From Rhodoferax sp. (GTDB lineage Bacteria > Pseudomonadota > Gammaproteobacteria > Burkholderiales > Burkholderiaceae_C): DNA of 33,364 bases. Below, piece by piece: positions 15,800-23,666 of the stretch (positions are counted from its first letter, which is position 1; each line of letters starts with the position of its first letter). The position numbers were made by a program, and so were the translations under genes. The DNA lies in NCBI GenBank assembly GCA_029865845.1, contig JARXAM010000053.1:1-33364 (forward strand). The letters run 5' to 3'. Below the pieces are notes generated by a model. The model was given only the letters and a program-made list of their open reading frames with translations, ran no database searches and was not told where the DNA came from.

Positions 15800-17364
15800 C
15801 GTCCTGCCATGCGTCGAGATTGAAGGTAAAGCATCCAGGTTAGCGGGAGCGACATCAACACCATCAGCAGCGCATAGGGCGCAGCACCGGCGTAGTCGAT
15901 CTCTGCGCTGTGGGACCAGAACGCCGTCGCCAGCGTCTGGGTACCATTGGGGGCCAGCAACAAGGTGGCTGTGAGTTCGGTGGTAATGGCCAAAAACACC
16001 ATGGCATAGCCAGAGGCCGCGCCGGGTGCGGCCAGCCGCATCGTGATTTGCCACACCGCCTGCAACGGGGTGCGCCCCAGGCTGCGCGCGGCCTGCTCCA
16101 GCTCTTGGGGGGCTTGGGCAATACCGGCGCGCAGACTCACCAAAGCGCGCGGCAAAAACATGAGGGCATAAGCCAACAACACGGTGAACACCGATTGGTA
16201 GAGTGGTAGTGCCACCCGCACGGTGACCGTAACCAGTGCCAGCGCCACGACAATGCCGGGCAGCGCGCCAGCCACGTAGTTGGCCCCCTCCACCCAACGC
16301 TGCACCTTGCCGGGTGCGCGGATGGACAACCAGGCCATGGGCACCGCAGACACGGTGGTGAGCAAGGCACCCAAACCGGCCAGCGACAAGGTTTGCCACA
16401 GCGCGGGCGCTAGCTCTTTGAAGTTCCACACGTCCGAGCCACCGGCCCACAGCCAGCGGCTCAGAGTCACCAGCGGCACCCCCAAGGACAACAAGGCTGT
16501 CACGGCCGGTAGCAACAGGCACAGTGGCGCCCACCGCCCCACAGCACGCACAGGCACCTGCCGGGCAGAGCCTGCCCCGAGGCGCGCATAGCGCTCCCGC
16601 CCACGGGTGCCGGCTTCCAGGCCGAGCAAGGCAAAGCAGCACAGCACCAACACCCCCGCCAGCATATTGGCGGCCGGTCCGTTGTAGGTGGACTGAAACT
16701 GGTCCACGATAGCGGTGGTGAAGGTGTCAAAGCGGATGGTGACAAACAAGCCGTACTCCGCCAGCAGGTGCAGGCCCACCAAGAGCGCGCCGCCCCAGAT
16801 GGCCAGCCGGAGCTGGGGCAGCACCACGTTGATAAACACAGCCCACGGGCCATAGCCCAACGAGGCCGCCGCGTCTTCCATGGCGGGGTCCAAGCGGCGC
16901 AAGGCAGCGGCAATGGGCAGATACACAAACGGAAAGTACGCCACCACCGATACCAGCACCGCCGCCCACAAGCCGTGCATGCCCGGTGCTACGCTGATCC
17001 ACGCGTAGCTGTGCACGAATGCGGGCACCGCCAGGGGCGCTGCGGCCAGCCACGACCACCACCGTGCACCCGGCAGGTCGGAACGCTCGGTCAGCCACGC
17101 CAATGCCAACGAAAGCACGATGGTGAGGGGCACGGTCAACACCACCAACATGGCGGTGTTGACCAACAGTTCACCCACACGCGGACGAAAGACCAGAGCC
17201 ACCACCGTGTCCCACCCACTCTGGAAGGCCACCCATGCCACAAACCCCAGCGGGAGCAAGGCCAACACCGACACTGCCAGCGCCGCCAGCGCTACCCACG
17301 ACAAACGCCCCTGGCGCGCGGGGCGGACCAGGGGCGCAGACACATGCACCGCGATAGAAGTCAC
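15796..17364 (-). CDS. fbpB: Ferric iron ABC transporter permease, FbpB type
   Basis: A fused double permease of 522 residues with about 12 transmembrane helices in two halves, as in FbpB/SfuB. Each half has its own EAA loop: [16 protein letters not shown] (first half) and [17 protein letters not shown] (second half). The start is GTG at 17362-17364, 7 bp after the stop of the binding-protein gene, and the end overlaps the ATPase start by 4 bp. It transports Fe3+ released by the periplasmic binding protein across the inner membrane. Confidence 0.94.
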   Translation of the reverse strand: MTSIAVHVSAPLVRPARQGRLSWVALAALAVSVLALLPLGFVAWVAFQSGWDTVVALVFRPRVGELLVNTAMLVVLTVPLTIVLSLALAWLTERSDLPGARWWSWLAAAPLAVPAFVHSYAWISVAPGMHGLWAAVLVSVVAYFPFVYLPIAAALRRLDPAMEDAAASLGYGPWAVFINVVLPQLRLAIWGGALLVGLHLLAEYGLFVTIRFDTFTTAIVDQFQSTYNGPAANMLAGVLVLCCFALLGLEAGTRGRERYARLGAGSARQVPVRAVGRWAPLCLLLPAVTALLSLGVPLVTLSRWLWAGGSDVWNFKELAPALWQTLSLAGLGALLTTVSAVPMAWLSIRAPGKVQRWVEGANYVAGALPGIVVALALVTVTVRVALPLYQSVFTVLLAYALMFLPRALVSLRAGIAQAPQELEQAARSLGRTPLQAVWQITMRLAAPGAASGYAMVFLAITTELTATLLLAPNGTQTLATAFWSHSAEIDYAGAAPYALLMVLMSLPLTWMLYLQSRRMAGR

Positions 17365-17371
17365 AAGAGGA

Positions 17372-18397
17372 TTACAACAGGCCCGCCTGGGTCATCAGGT
17401 CAGACACTTTTTTGCTATTGAGTTTGGAGGGTTCCACTTTCGGTGCCTGCAGGTCTGCCAAAGGCACCAGGCTGCGGTGGGATGCCGCGCCCTGACCCAC
17501 CGCGTATTCATACGAGTTACCGGTGCGCAAGATATCTTGGCCGCCCTTGCCAGCAATCCACTTCACAAAGGCCTGGGCCTCAGCCTTGCGCTTGCTGGAT
17601 GCCAGCACACCTGCACCCGAGATGCTGACAAACGCACCCGGATCTTCATTGCGGAAGTAGTGCATGCCGATCTTGTCGGTGTTCTCACCGGTTTTGGCCA
17701 TGTCGCCGTAGTAGTAGTAGTGGTAGATCACCGCGCCGTCCACCTGCCCGGCATTCACCGCCTTCATGGCAATGCTGTTGCCCTTGTAAGGCACCACGTT
17801 TTCTTTCATGCCCTTGAGCCACGCGGCAGTCGCCGCCTCACCTTTGAGCTCCAGCACGGCGCTCACAATGGCCTGAAAGTCCGCCCCCGCGGGAGAGGCT
17901 GCCCAGCGGCCCTTCCACTCGGGCTTGGCCAAGTCCATCAGGGACTTGGGCAACTGCGCTGGGGTGAACTTGGTTTTTCGGTACACAAACACCGTGCTGC
18001 GTGCCGCAATGCCCACCCAGCGACCATGGGCCGTGCGGTAGGGGGGCGCAATCTGCTGGATCGTGGCGGGGTCCAGTGGGGCGAACAAGCCAGCGCCATC
18101 CACCAGGGCCATGGCGGGGGAGTTTTCGGTCAAAAACACATCGGCGGGCGACGCGGTGCCCTCTTGCACCAGTTGGTTGCCCAGTTCGGTATCGCTGCCT
18201 TGGCGCAAGGTCACCTTGATGCCGGTTTCCTTGGTAAACGCCTCTGCCCAGGCCTGCGTCAGGCTGGCATGCTGGGCGTTGTAAACCAAAATGCCGTCCG
18301 CAGACGGCGTCTGTGCGTGCGCGGACAAGCCGACTGCAGCCAAGGCGACACCCAAAATGGCCATGCGGACACAAGAGGCAAGGAATGTACGTTTCAT
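17372..18397 (-). CDS. fbpA: Periplasmic ferric iron-binding protein, FbpA type
   Basis: A 341-residue precursor with a signal peptide (MKRTFLASC..., cleavage near AHA-Q29). The mature protein opens LVYNAQH, like FbpA. Its candidate Fe3+ ligands keep the spacing of Haemophilus FbpA (His9, Glu57, Tyr195, Tyr196 in mature numbering): here H43, E91 and the Tyr run ending at Y229-Y230, each shifted by the same six positions after cleavage. A run of four Tyr (227-230) contains the dyad. The ATG at 18395-18397 starts the signal peptide; the longer open frame upstream crosses the promoter. It is the first gene of the fbpABC operon. Confidence 0.94.
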   Translation of the reverse strand: MKRTFLASCVRMAILGVALAAVGLSAHAQTPSADGILVYNAQHASLTQAWAEAFTKETGIKVTLRQGSDTELGNQLVQEGTASPADVFLTENSPAMALVDGAGLFAPLDPATIQQIAPPYRTAHGRWVGIAARSTVFVYRKTKFTPAQLPKSLMDLAKPEWKGRWAASPAGADFQAIVSAVLELKGEAATAAWLKGMKENVVPYKGNSIAMKAVNAGQVDGAVIYHYYYYGDMAKTGENTDKIGMHYFRNEDPGAFVSISGAGVLASSKRKAEAQAFVKWIAGKGGQDILRTGNSYEYAVGQGAASHRSLVPLADLQAPKVEPSKLNSKKVSDLMTQAGLL

Positions 18398-18445
18398 AGT
18401 GCAGGCAATAGGGTTAATCCGGCCGGGATTGCCCGGCAACAACAC

Positions 18446-18474
18446 AAATAACAACAATTCGCATTTAGATTGTA
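18446..18474 (-). promoter_or_regulatory. Putative fbp promoter -10 with Fur-like site
   Basis: On the minus strand, TACAAT (18474-18469) is a good -10 about 70 bp before fbpA. Directly after it lies an AT-rich imperfect inverted repeat (18467-18446) reading AAATGCGAATTGTTGTTATTT. Its left half AATGCGAAT resembles half of a beta-proteobacterial Fur box; the right half matches the expected complement at only 5 of 9 positions. No good -35 was found. Iron repression is expected for this operon, so this is the best candidate site. Confidence 0.4.
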
Positions 18475-18537
18475 GCCTGCTCACTACCGGCGCGCTTGGC
18501 CATTGCATCAAGCTTTGCGGCAGATCAAGGTTTCGGC

Positions 18538-19665
18538 TCAAAGCCTATGGGTGCGATCGCCTCGTTGAAAACCCAGCATGGGAATATCCACCCCCCGCCC
18601 CATCCCAATCACCTTGAACAGTTCACCCATCTCATGCTCCATGAGGAGTTTCTGGGCGGCCACACGGGCTTGCAGCGGCTGCGATTGCATGGCTTCCACC
18701 AACCCGCAATTCATCAAAAAGTGGGCTTGGTTGGTGTAGCCCAGCACATCCAGCCCTGCGTCTTGCGCGGCCAGCGCAATCCCGGTGAAATTCACGTGCG
18801 CGGTGATGTCTTTGAGCCCCACATCGCTCAAGGGATCGGCATCCGCCCTGTGGGCGCGGTGGCACATGACCGTGCCGCCAGACCGCTGCACGTGGTAGTA
18901 CTCACTCTCGGGAAAACCATAGTCCAGCAAGAACGCAGCACCCACCTGCAGGTGATCGGCCAGTGTGCGGACAAAGGCCTCGGCCTGGGGGTGAATTTCG
19001 GTCAGGTAGTCGTGGTCGCCCTCAATGTCCACGGGCGGGCGCAAGGCGGTGGGCTTGTCAGCCCACACAATTTGCCCTTGCGCCATGGCCACGCCGCGCT
19101 CGTGCCACACGCCAGCCACGCGGGCCAGCAGTTGCACCGGCATGGCGTCCAGCACCTCGTTGCCCACCACCACGCCACGCAGGTGGGCAGGCAATGTGCT
19201 CGCCCACCGCACCTTGCCAGCATGGGCGGCCAATCGCGCTTGCTGGCGGACTTTGAGGGACTCTGACACATCCACAATCGTGTAGGCGCGCACCCGGTCG
19301 CCCAGCGCCTCCAGCAGTTGAAGCGCCAACGCACCGGTGCCCGCCCCGAACTCCCAGACCTCGTCGGTACCCGTGGCCTCTAGCACCTGGGCCACTTGGC
19401 GGGCCAGCGCCTGGCCAAACAAGGGGCTGATTTCGGGAGCAGTAACAAAGTCGCTGCCACCGCCTTGCACGCCTGCATCCACCACCAAGCCTTGCGGCAT
19501 CTGGCCGAATTTGGTGGAACCATTGGCGTAGTACCCCAGACCCGGCGCATACAAAGCCAAGTCCATGAAGGTGTCAAATGCTATCCACCCGCCCGATTTT
19601 TCGATGGCATCCGCGATAATTCGGGTCAAACTGGCCGCAATACTCTGCGTCGTGGACATGGGCAT
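18538..19665 (-). CDS. MidA-family SAM-dependent methyltransferase
   Basis: A 375-residue homologue of the MidA/NDUFAF7 family (PF02636 type), class I methyltransferase fold. Features are the family-typical YAPGLGYYANGSTKFG and DFVTAPEISPLFGQ near the N-terminus, the SAM-binding EFGAGTGALA, VVGNEVLDAMPVQ, and FLLDYGFPESEYYH. NDUFAF7 in mitochondria symmetrically dimethylates an Arg of a complex I subunit; whether bacterial members do so is not settled. ATG 19665 is used; ATG 19659 two codons later is as likely. It is divergent from the pteridine reductase gene with 72 bp between them. Confidence 0.9.
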   Translation of the reverse strand: MPMSTTQSIAASLTRIIADAIEKSGGWIAFDTFMDLALYAPGLGYYANGSTKFGQMPQGLVVDAGVQGGGSDFVTAPEISPLFGQALARQVAQVLEATGTDEVWEFGAGTGALALQLLEALGDRVRAYTIVDVSESLKVRQQARLAAHAGKVRWASTLPAHLRGVVVGNEVLDAMPVQLLARVAGVWHERGVAMAQGQIVWADKPTALRPPVDIEGDHDYLTEIHPQAEAFVRTLADHLQVGAAFLLDYGFPESEYYHVQRSGGTVMCHRAHRADADPLSDVGLKDITAHVNFTGIALAAQDAGLDVLGYTNQAHFLMNCGLVEAMQSQPLQARVAAQKLLMEHEMGELFKVIGMGRGVDIPMLGFQRGDRTHRL

Positions 19666-19737
19666 GGGTCTCGTGTTGCGTAAAGCCTTGGATTATCTTT
19701 TCTCCCCACGTCCCCTCTCCTCCGTCTGGATGCATCT

Positions 19738-20526
19738 GTGTTGAAGCGCGTACTTGTTACTGGTGGTGCCCATCGTTTGGGCGCACTTCTTTGCGCCCGG
19801 TTCGCTGCGGCTGGCTGGGAGGTGTGGTGCCATTACCAGCGCAGCGCCAACGCGGCGCAGGCGCTGTGTGCCGGGCTGCGCGCACAAGGCCACGCGGCCC
19901 ACGCCATCCATGCGGACCTGTCCAACGAAGACAGCCGCCGCGCTGTGATAGCAGACCTTGCCGCCCAATCCGGCCCACTGCATTGCCTGGTGAACAACGC
20001 CTCCAGCTTCGAGCCCGACAGTGGCAACGCCATCGACACCGAGGGCGCACGCCAACAGCTTGAGGTGAACCTGATGGCCCCCCTGTCGCTCTCGCGCTGG
20101 ATGGCCAACAGCCTGGGCCCAGATGCCACGCCGGGCGCGCACAGCATCATCCATGTGCTGGACCAAAAGGTGTTTAACCTCAACCCCGACTATTTTTCCT
20201 ACACGGTGAGCAAACTGGCCTTGGAGCGGGCGGTGGCCCTGCAAGCCCAGGCACTGGCCCCGGCGGTGCGTGTGTGCGGTGTAGCGCCGGGCCTGATGTT
20301 TTTGAGCGGCCCGCAAACCCAGGACAACTTTGACAAAGCGGCACGCGTCAACCTATTGCGCCAGCCCATAGACCCCGGCCAGGTAGCGGCTACCTGTCTT
20401 TTCCTGGCTGAAAACCCCTGCATCACCGGCAGCACCCTGTGCGTGGACAACGGCCAGCATTTGGTGCCGCTGGCCCGCGACGTGATGTTTGCGGTCGAAT
20501 CCCCTTCTGTGAACGAACCCCGATGA
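19738..20526 (+). CDS. Pteridine reductase, FolM/PTR1-type SDR
   Basis: Short-chain dehydrogenase of 262 residues. The cofactor motif is TGGAHRLG, i.e. TGxxxRxG. The Arg in place of the usual second Gly marks the PTR1/FolM pteridine reductases that use NADPH. Further elements are NNASSFEPD, the YTVSKLAL catalytic Tyr and Lys, and GVAPGLM. Expected reaction: reduction of dihydrobiopterin, dihydromonapterin or dihydrofolate. The start is GTG (19738). The stop overlaps the first folB-like gene (ATGA), so the three pterin genes form a coupled operon. FolM supplies tetrahydromonapterin to phenylalanine hydroxylase in other bacteria; here a pterin-dependent monooxygenase candidate lies 3 kb downstream. 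Confidence 0.88.
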   Translation: MLKRVLVTGGAHRLGALLCARFAAAGWEVWCHYQRSANAAQALCAGLRAQGHAAHAIHADLSNEDSRRAVIADLAAQSGPLHCLVNNASSFEPDSGNAIDTEGARQQLEVNLMAPLSLSRWMANSLGPDATPGAHSIIHVLDQKVFNLNPDYFSYTVSKLALERAVALQAQALAPAVRVCGVAPGLMFLSGPQTQDNFDKAARVNLLRQPIDPGQVAATCLFLAENPCITGSTLCVDNGQHLVPLARDVMFAVESPSVNEPR

Positions 20527-20924
20527 ACCACGATCCTTTGGTGACCCTGGCGCTGGAATGCCGCCGCCTTTTTTTGCGGGACCACGAAGTGCAAGTGCAC
20601 ATAGGCGCCCATGACTTTGAAAAAGGCGTGTCGCAGCGCCTGATTTTCAATGTGGAGCTGTTCGTGCCCTATGAAGGCAGCACCCCAGTTACGGACAGCT
20701 TGTCCGAAGTGGTGGACTACGACTTTGTGCGCGAGCTGATTGCCCGCCGCATTGCGCGTGGCCATGTCGAGCTACAAGAAACGCTGTGCGATGAACTGGT
20801 GCAGCAATTGCTGGCCCACCCGCAGGTGCGCGCCGTGCGCCTGTCTACCCAAAAACCGGACGTATACCCCGACTGTGCGGGCGTAGGCGTCGAAGTATTC
20901 CGCATGAAAGGCGCCAATGCCTGA
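20523..20924 (+). CDS. Dihydroneopterin aldolase-like protein, first paralog
   Basis: FolB-fold protein of 133 residues. It keeps IGAHDFEKGVSQRL (with the catalytic-site Glu), the VDYDFVREL Tyr, LQETLCDEL, and the strand LSTQKPDVYP with the active-site Lys. FolB converts 7,8-dihydroneopterin to 6-hydroxymethyl-dihydropterin in folate synthesis and can epimerise to dihydromonapterin. Sequence differs clearly from the next gene, so the two are old paralogs, not a recent duplication. Starts at ATG 20523 overlapping the reductase stop; overlaps the next gene by 8 bp. One copy may have a specialised role, for example epimerase/FolX-like. Confidence 0.85.
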   Translation: MNHDPLVTLALECRRLFLRDHEVQVHIGAHDFEKGVSQRLIFNVELFVPYEGSTPVTDSLSEVVDYDFVRELIARRIARGHVELQETLCDELVQQLLAHPQVRAVRLSTQKPDVYPDCAGVGVEVFRMKGANA

Positions 20925-21303
20925 TAACAATATGAAGGCCAGCACCGGTCACCAAACCCTGACCCTCACGGGCCTGCGCTTTGACGCCAACCTCGGCATT
21001 CTGGAGTCCGAGAAAGTCGCACCCCAGCCCATCCAAGTAGATGCAGAGCTGAGCCTTGGCACCCAGCCCCTGCTGCCACATGACGATGACATCAACCACG
21101 TGCTGGACTACCGCAAGGTGCGCCAGATCATCATCAGCGAATGCACGGCCGAGCACGTGAACCTGCTGGAAACACTGATCGGCAAACTGGCCCACCGCCT
21201 GATGCAGTTGCCCGGCGTGCGAGGCGTGCGCGTCAAGATTGCGAAACTGGAAATTTTTGAAGACTGCGAAGTTGCCATCCGCATGGAAACCGGGGAGTGG
21301 TAA
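20917..21303 (+). CDS. Dihydroneopterin aldolase-like protein, second paralog
   Basis: A second FolB-fold protein, 128 residues. It has LGILESEKVAPQPIQVD (Glu retained), LDYRKVRQII, VNLLETLIGKLA, and the strand VKIAKLEIFEDCEVAI with the active-site Lys. The 8-bp overlap with the first paralog implies translational coupling. The bacterial enzyme assembles as an octamer; two coexpressed paralogs could form a hetero-oligomer or split aldolase and epimerase work. Which copy is the true folB cannot be decided from sequence alone. ttcA follows after 40 bp. Confidence 0.85.
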   Translation: MPDNNMKASTGHQTLTLTGLRFDANLGILESEKVAPQPIQVDAELSLGTQPLLPHDDDINHVLDYRKVRQIIISECTAEHVNLLETLIGKLAHRLMQLPGVRGVRVKIAKLEIFEDCEVAIRMETGEW

Positions 21304-21343
21304 GCCACCCCCGCCATAGCACCAACGCAACAAGGAGAAAAGC

Positions 21344-22306
21344 ATGAGCGCCACCTGGGTTGAAGAAGACACCCCCACCACCGAAGCGGCCGACGCTGCT
21401 GCCCAACGCGACAAAACACTCAAGATCGAGCGCGAAACCCACAAGCTGGAAAAGCGCTTGTGCCGCCAAGTGGGCCAGGCGATTGTGGACTTCAACATGA
21501 TTGAAGAAGGCGACCGCGTCATGGTCTGCATGTCCGGCGGCAAAGACAGCTACGGCATGCTCGACATCCTGCTCAAAATGCAGCAGCGCGCGCCCATCAA
21601 CTTCGAGATCGTGGCGGTCAACCTCGACCAAAAGCAGCCCGGCTTCCCCGACCACATCCTGCCCGAGTACCTGGCCAAGTTGGGGGTGGAATTCCACATC
21701 GAGACGCAGGACACCTACTCTATCGTCAAGCGCAACATCCCCGAAGGCAAAACCATGTGCAGCCTGTGCAGCCGCTTGCGCCGGGGCATTTTGTACAGCG
21801 TGGCGCGCAAGCTCAAGTGCAACAAACTCGCGCTGGGCCACCACCGCGACGACATGCTGCAAACGTTTTTCTTGAACATGTTTTTCGGTGGCAAGCTCAA
21901 AGGCATGCCGCCCAAACTCACCAGCGACAACGGCGAGTTTGTGGTCATCCGCCCGCTGGCGTATGTGGCAGAGAAAGACCTGGTCCGCTGGGCGGCGCAC
22001 CGCCAATTCCCCATCATCCCGTGCTCGCTGTGCGGCAGCCAAACCAACCTGCAACGGGTGCAGGTCGGCAACATGCTGCGCGACTGGGAAAAGCAATACC
22101 CCGGCCGCGCGGAAACCATGTTCACCGCGTTGCAAAACGTGGTGCCCTCGCACCTGATGGACCACACCCAGCACGACTTCAAAAACATCCGCCCCACCGG
22201 CATTGCGGATGAGAATGGCGACAAGGCTTTTGACACCGAAGACTTGCCCCCCACCACGCTGCCAAACCTGGCCGGACTGCCCGGCGTGCAGGTGATAAGC
22301 CTCTAA
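21344..22306 (+). CDS. ttcA: tRNA 2-thiocytidine(32) synthetase TtcA
   Basis: Catalyses 2-thiolation of cytidine 32 in certain tRNAs, using ATP and an Fe-S cluster. The 320-residue protein has the PP-loop SGGKDS (64-69), and the two CxxC pairs that hold the cluster, C139/C142 and C227/C230. It also has [17 protein letters not shown]. An AAGGAG precedes the ATG with ideal spacing. It follows the folB paralogs on the same strand; the pairing is common in betaproteobacteria and does not itself imply a joint function. Confidence 0.96.
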   Translation: MSATWVEEDTPTTEAADAAAQRDKTLKIERETHKLEKRLCRQVGQAIVDFNMIEEGDRVMVCMSGGKDSYGMLDILLKMQQRAPINFEIVAVNLDQKQPGFPDHILPEYLAKLGVEFHIETQDTYSIVKRNIPEGKTMCSLCSRLRRGILYSVARKLKCNKLALGHHRDDMLQTFFLNMFFGGKLKGMPPKLTSDNGEFVVIRPLAYVAEKDLVRWAAHRQFPIIPCSLCGSQTNLQRVQVGNMLRDWEKQYPGRAETMFTALQNVVPSHLMDHTQHDFKNIRPTGIADENGDKAFDTEDLPPTTLPNLAGLPGVQVISL

Positions 22307-22340
22307 AGCCCTGTCCCGCACAGCCCCTTAGGAGCGCACC

Positions 22341-22943
22341 ATGCCCAACTTCCTGTCCACGCTGGCCCGCGGCCTTGCGCTGACCGCGCTGCTGGCGCTT
22401 GCCGGCTGCTCCATGCCCCGCATGATCGACAGCGATGTGCAAAGTTTTGCCGGTATGGGGCTGACCGCCAGCAACGCTGATTTCCGGTTTGAGCGCTTGC
22501 CCTCGCAGCAACAAAACCCGGACTTGCAAGACAGCGTGGAAAGCATGGCCCAAGAAGCCCTGGAGCGCATTGGCCTGCGCCGCAATGACACCACCGGCCA
22601 GTATCTGGTGATGGTCGGCCTGAGCATTGACAGTGTGCGCAACCCCCACTACCGCCCACCCCGCCCCCGCGTGGTACGCGCAGCGGATGGAACCCTGCAT
22701 GAAGAGTGGCCCCTATTCCCCGCCATTGACGTGCCCTGGTACCGCCACCGCGTGCACCTGACGCTGCGTGACAGCAGCACCAGCCAAGTGGCCTACGAGA
22801 CTAGCGCTGTGTTTGACGGCCCGTGGCGCGACACCCTGAACCTGGTACCCCCGATGCTGGAGGCCGCACTCCAAGACTACCCCGCCCCCGGCAAGCGCCG
22901 CGTGGCGGTAGAGCTGCCCGCACCCGGACAAGCGAGCCGCTGA
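22341..22943 (+). CDS. DUF4136-type lipoprotein
   Basis: A 200-residue secreted protein with a lipoprotein signal peptide ending in the lipobox LAGC (Cys at residue 23), so probably lipid-anchored. The mature part recalls DUF4136: an early SDVQSFAGM/ADFRFERLP pattern, a helix with MAQEALERIGLRR, YLVMVGLSI, and RVHLTLRDSSTSQVAYETSA. Function unknown. The gene ends directly against the next ATG (TGA-ATG), and an AGGAG lies about 8 nt before its own start, so it is likely cotranscribed with ttcA and the phosphatase gene. Confidence 0.82.
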   Translation: MPNFLSTLARGLALTALLALAGCSMPRMIDSDVQSFAGMGLTASNADFRFERLPSQQQNPDLQDSVESMAQEALERIGLRRNDTTGQYLVMVGLSIDSVRNPHYRPPRPRVVRAADGTLHEEWPLFPAIDVPWYRHRVHLTLRDSSTSQVAYETSAVFDGPWRDTLNLVPPMLEAALQDYPAPGKRRVAVELPAPGQASR

Positions 22944-23594
22944 ATGCCTGTGACCCGCATCATTGCCGTGCGCCACGGCGAAACCGCTTGGAATGTGGAC
23001 ACCCGCATCCAGGGCCAACTAGACATCAGCCTGAACGAGCGCGGCCTGTGGCAGGCCGAGCGCGTGGGCCAGGCCCTGGCCGAGGAATCGATAGACCGGA
23101 TTTACAGCAGCGACCTGCAACGCGCCCACACCACCGCACAGGCCATTGCCCGGCACGCTGCCCAAGCAAGTGCACGCGAGGTGCAGTTGCACACCGGCCT
23201 GCGCGAGCGCGGCTTCGGCACCTTTGAGGGCCAGACCTGGGCTGACATTGCCGAGAAATGGCCCGAGGCGTCGCGCCGCTGGAAGCAACGCGACCCCCAC
23301 TTTGCCCCGCCCGGCGGCGAAACACCCACGCAACTGCTGGCCCGCGTGCAGACCACGGTGGACGACATTGCAGCGCGGCACCTCGGCGAACACATTGTGC
23401 TGGTCACCCACGGGGGCGTGCTGGACATGCTGTACCGCCTCGCCACCCGGCTGGAGTTGCATGCGCCGCGCACCTGGCACCTGGGCAACGCGGCCATCAA
23501 CCGCCTGCTATGGACACCCGACGGCCTAAGCCTGGTCGGGTGGGGCGACGCGCGCCACCTCGAAGACGACCCGCTGGACGAAACCACGACCTGA
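22944..23594 (+). CDS. Histidine phosphatase (phosphoglycerate mutase-like) family protein
   Basis: A 216-residue protein of the histidine phosphatase superfamily. The phospho-acceptor motif is VRHGETAWN (His11); SSDLQRAHTTAQ, RERGFGTFEGQ, and the second catalytic His in VTHGGVLDML complete the active site. Length and the RxFGxxEG pattern fit the GpmB/CobC-like branch, whose members are often general or cofactor phosphatases rather than glycolytic mutases. The substrate is not predictable. The start codon immediately follows the lipoprotein gene stop. Confidence 0.92.
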   Translation: MPVTRIIAVRHGETAWNVDTRIQGQLDISLNERGLWQAERVGQALAEESIDRIYSSDLQRAHTTAQAIARHAAQASAREVQLHTGLRERGFGTFEGQTWADIAEKWPEASRRWKQRDPHFAPPGGETPTQLLARVQTTVDDIAARHLGEHIVLVTHGGVLDMLYRLATRLELHAPRTWHLGNAAINRLLWTPDGLSLVGWGDARHLEDDPLDETTT

Positions 23595-23666
23595 GCAAAC
23601 GACGATATCTGCGCGCCCTAGGGTTCCCCCCGTCGGCTTGCTGCAAAGGCTCTGCAAGAATGGGGG

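Noticed and set aside
15800-16642. Upstream extension of the fbpC frame
   Set aside because: It lies within the permease gene in another frame; the ATGA overlap and the family N-terminus place the start at 15799.
17705-17725. Short GTA triplet run in fbpA
   Set aside because: It encodes the functional Tyr run that includes the iron ligands; codon repetition is explained by protein function.
17120-18451. 443-codon plus-strand open frame opposite fbpA/fbpB
   Set aside because: Antisense to well-supported iron transporter genes; the translation has no coherent domain.
21233-22321. 362-codon minus-strand open frame opposite ttcA
   Set aside because: Antisense shadow of ttcA; unlikely amino-acid composition and no ribosome binding site.
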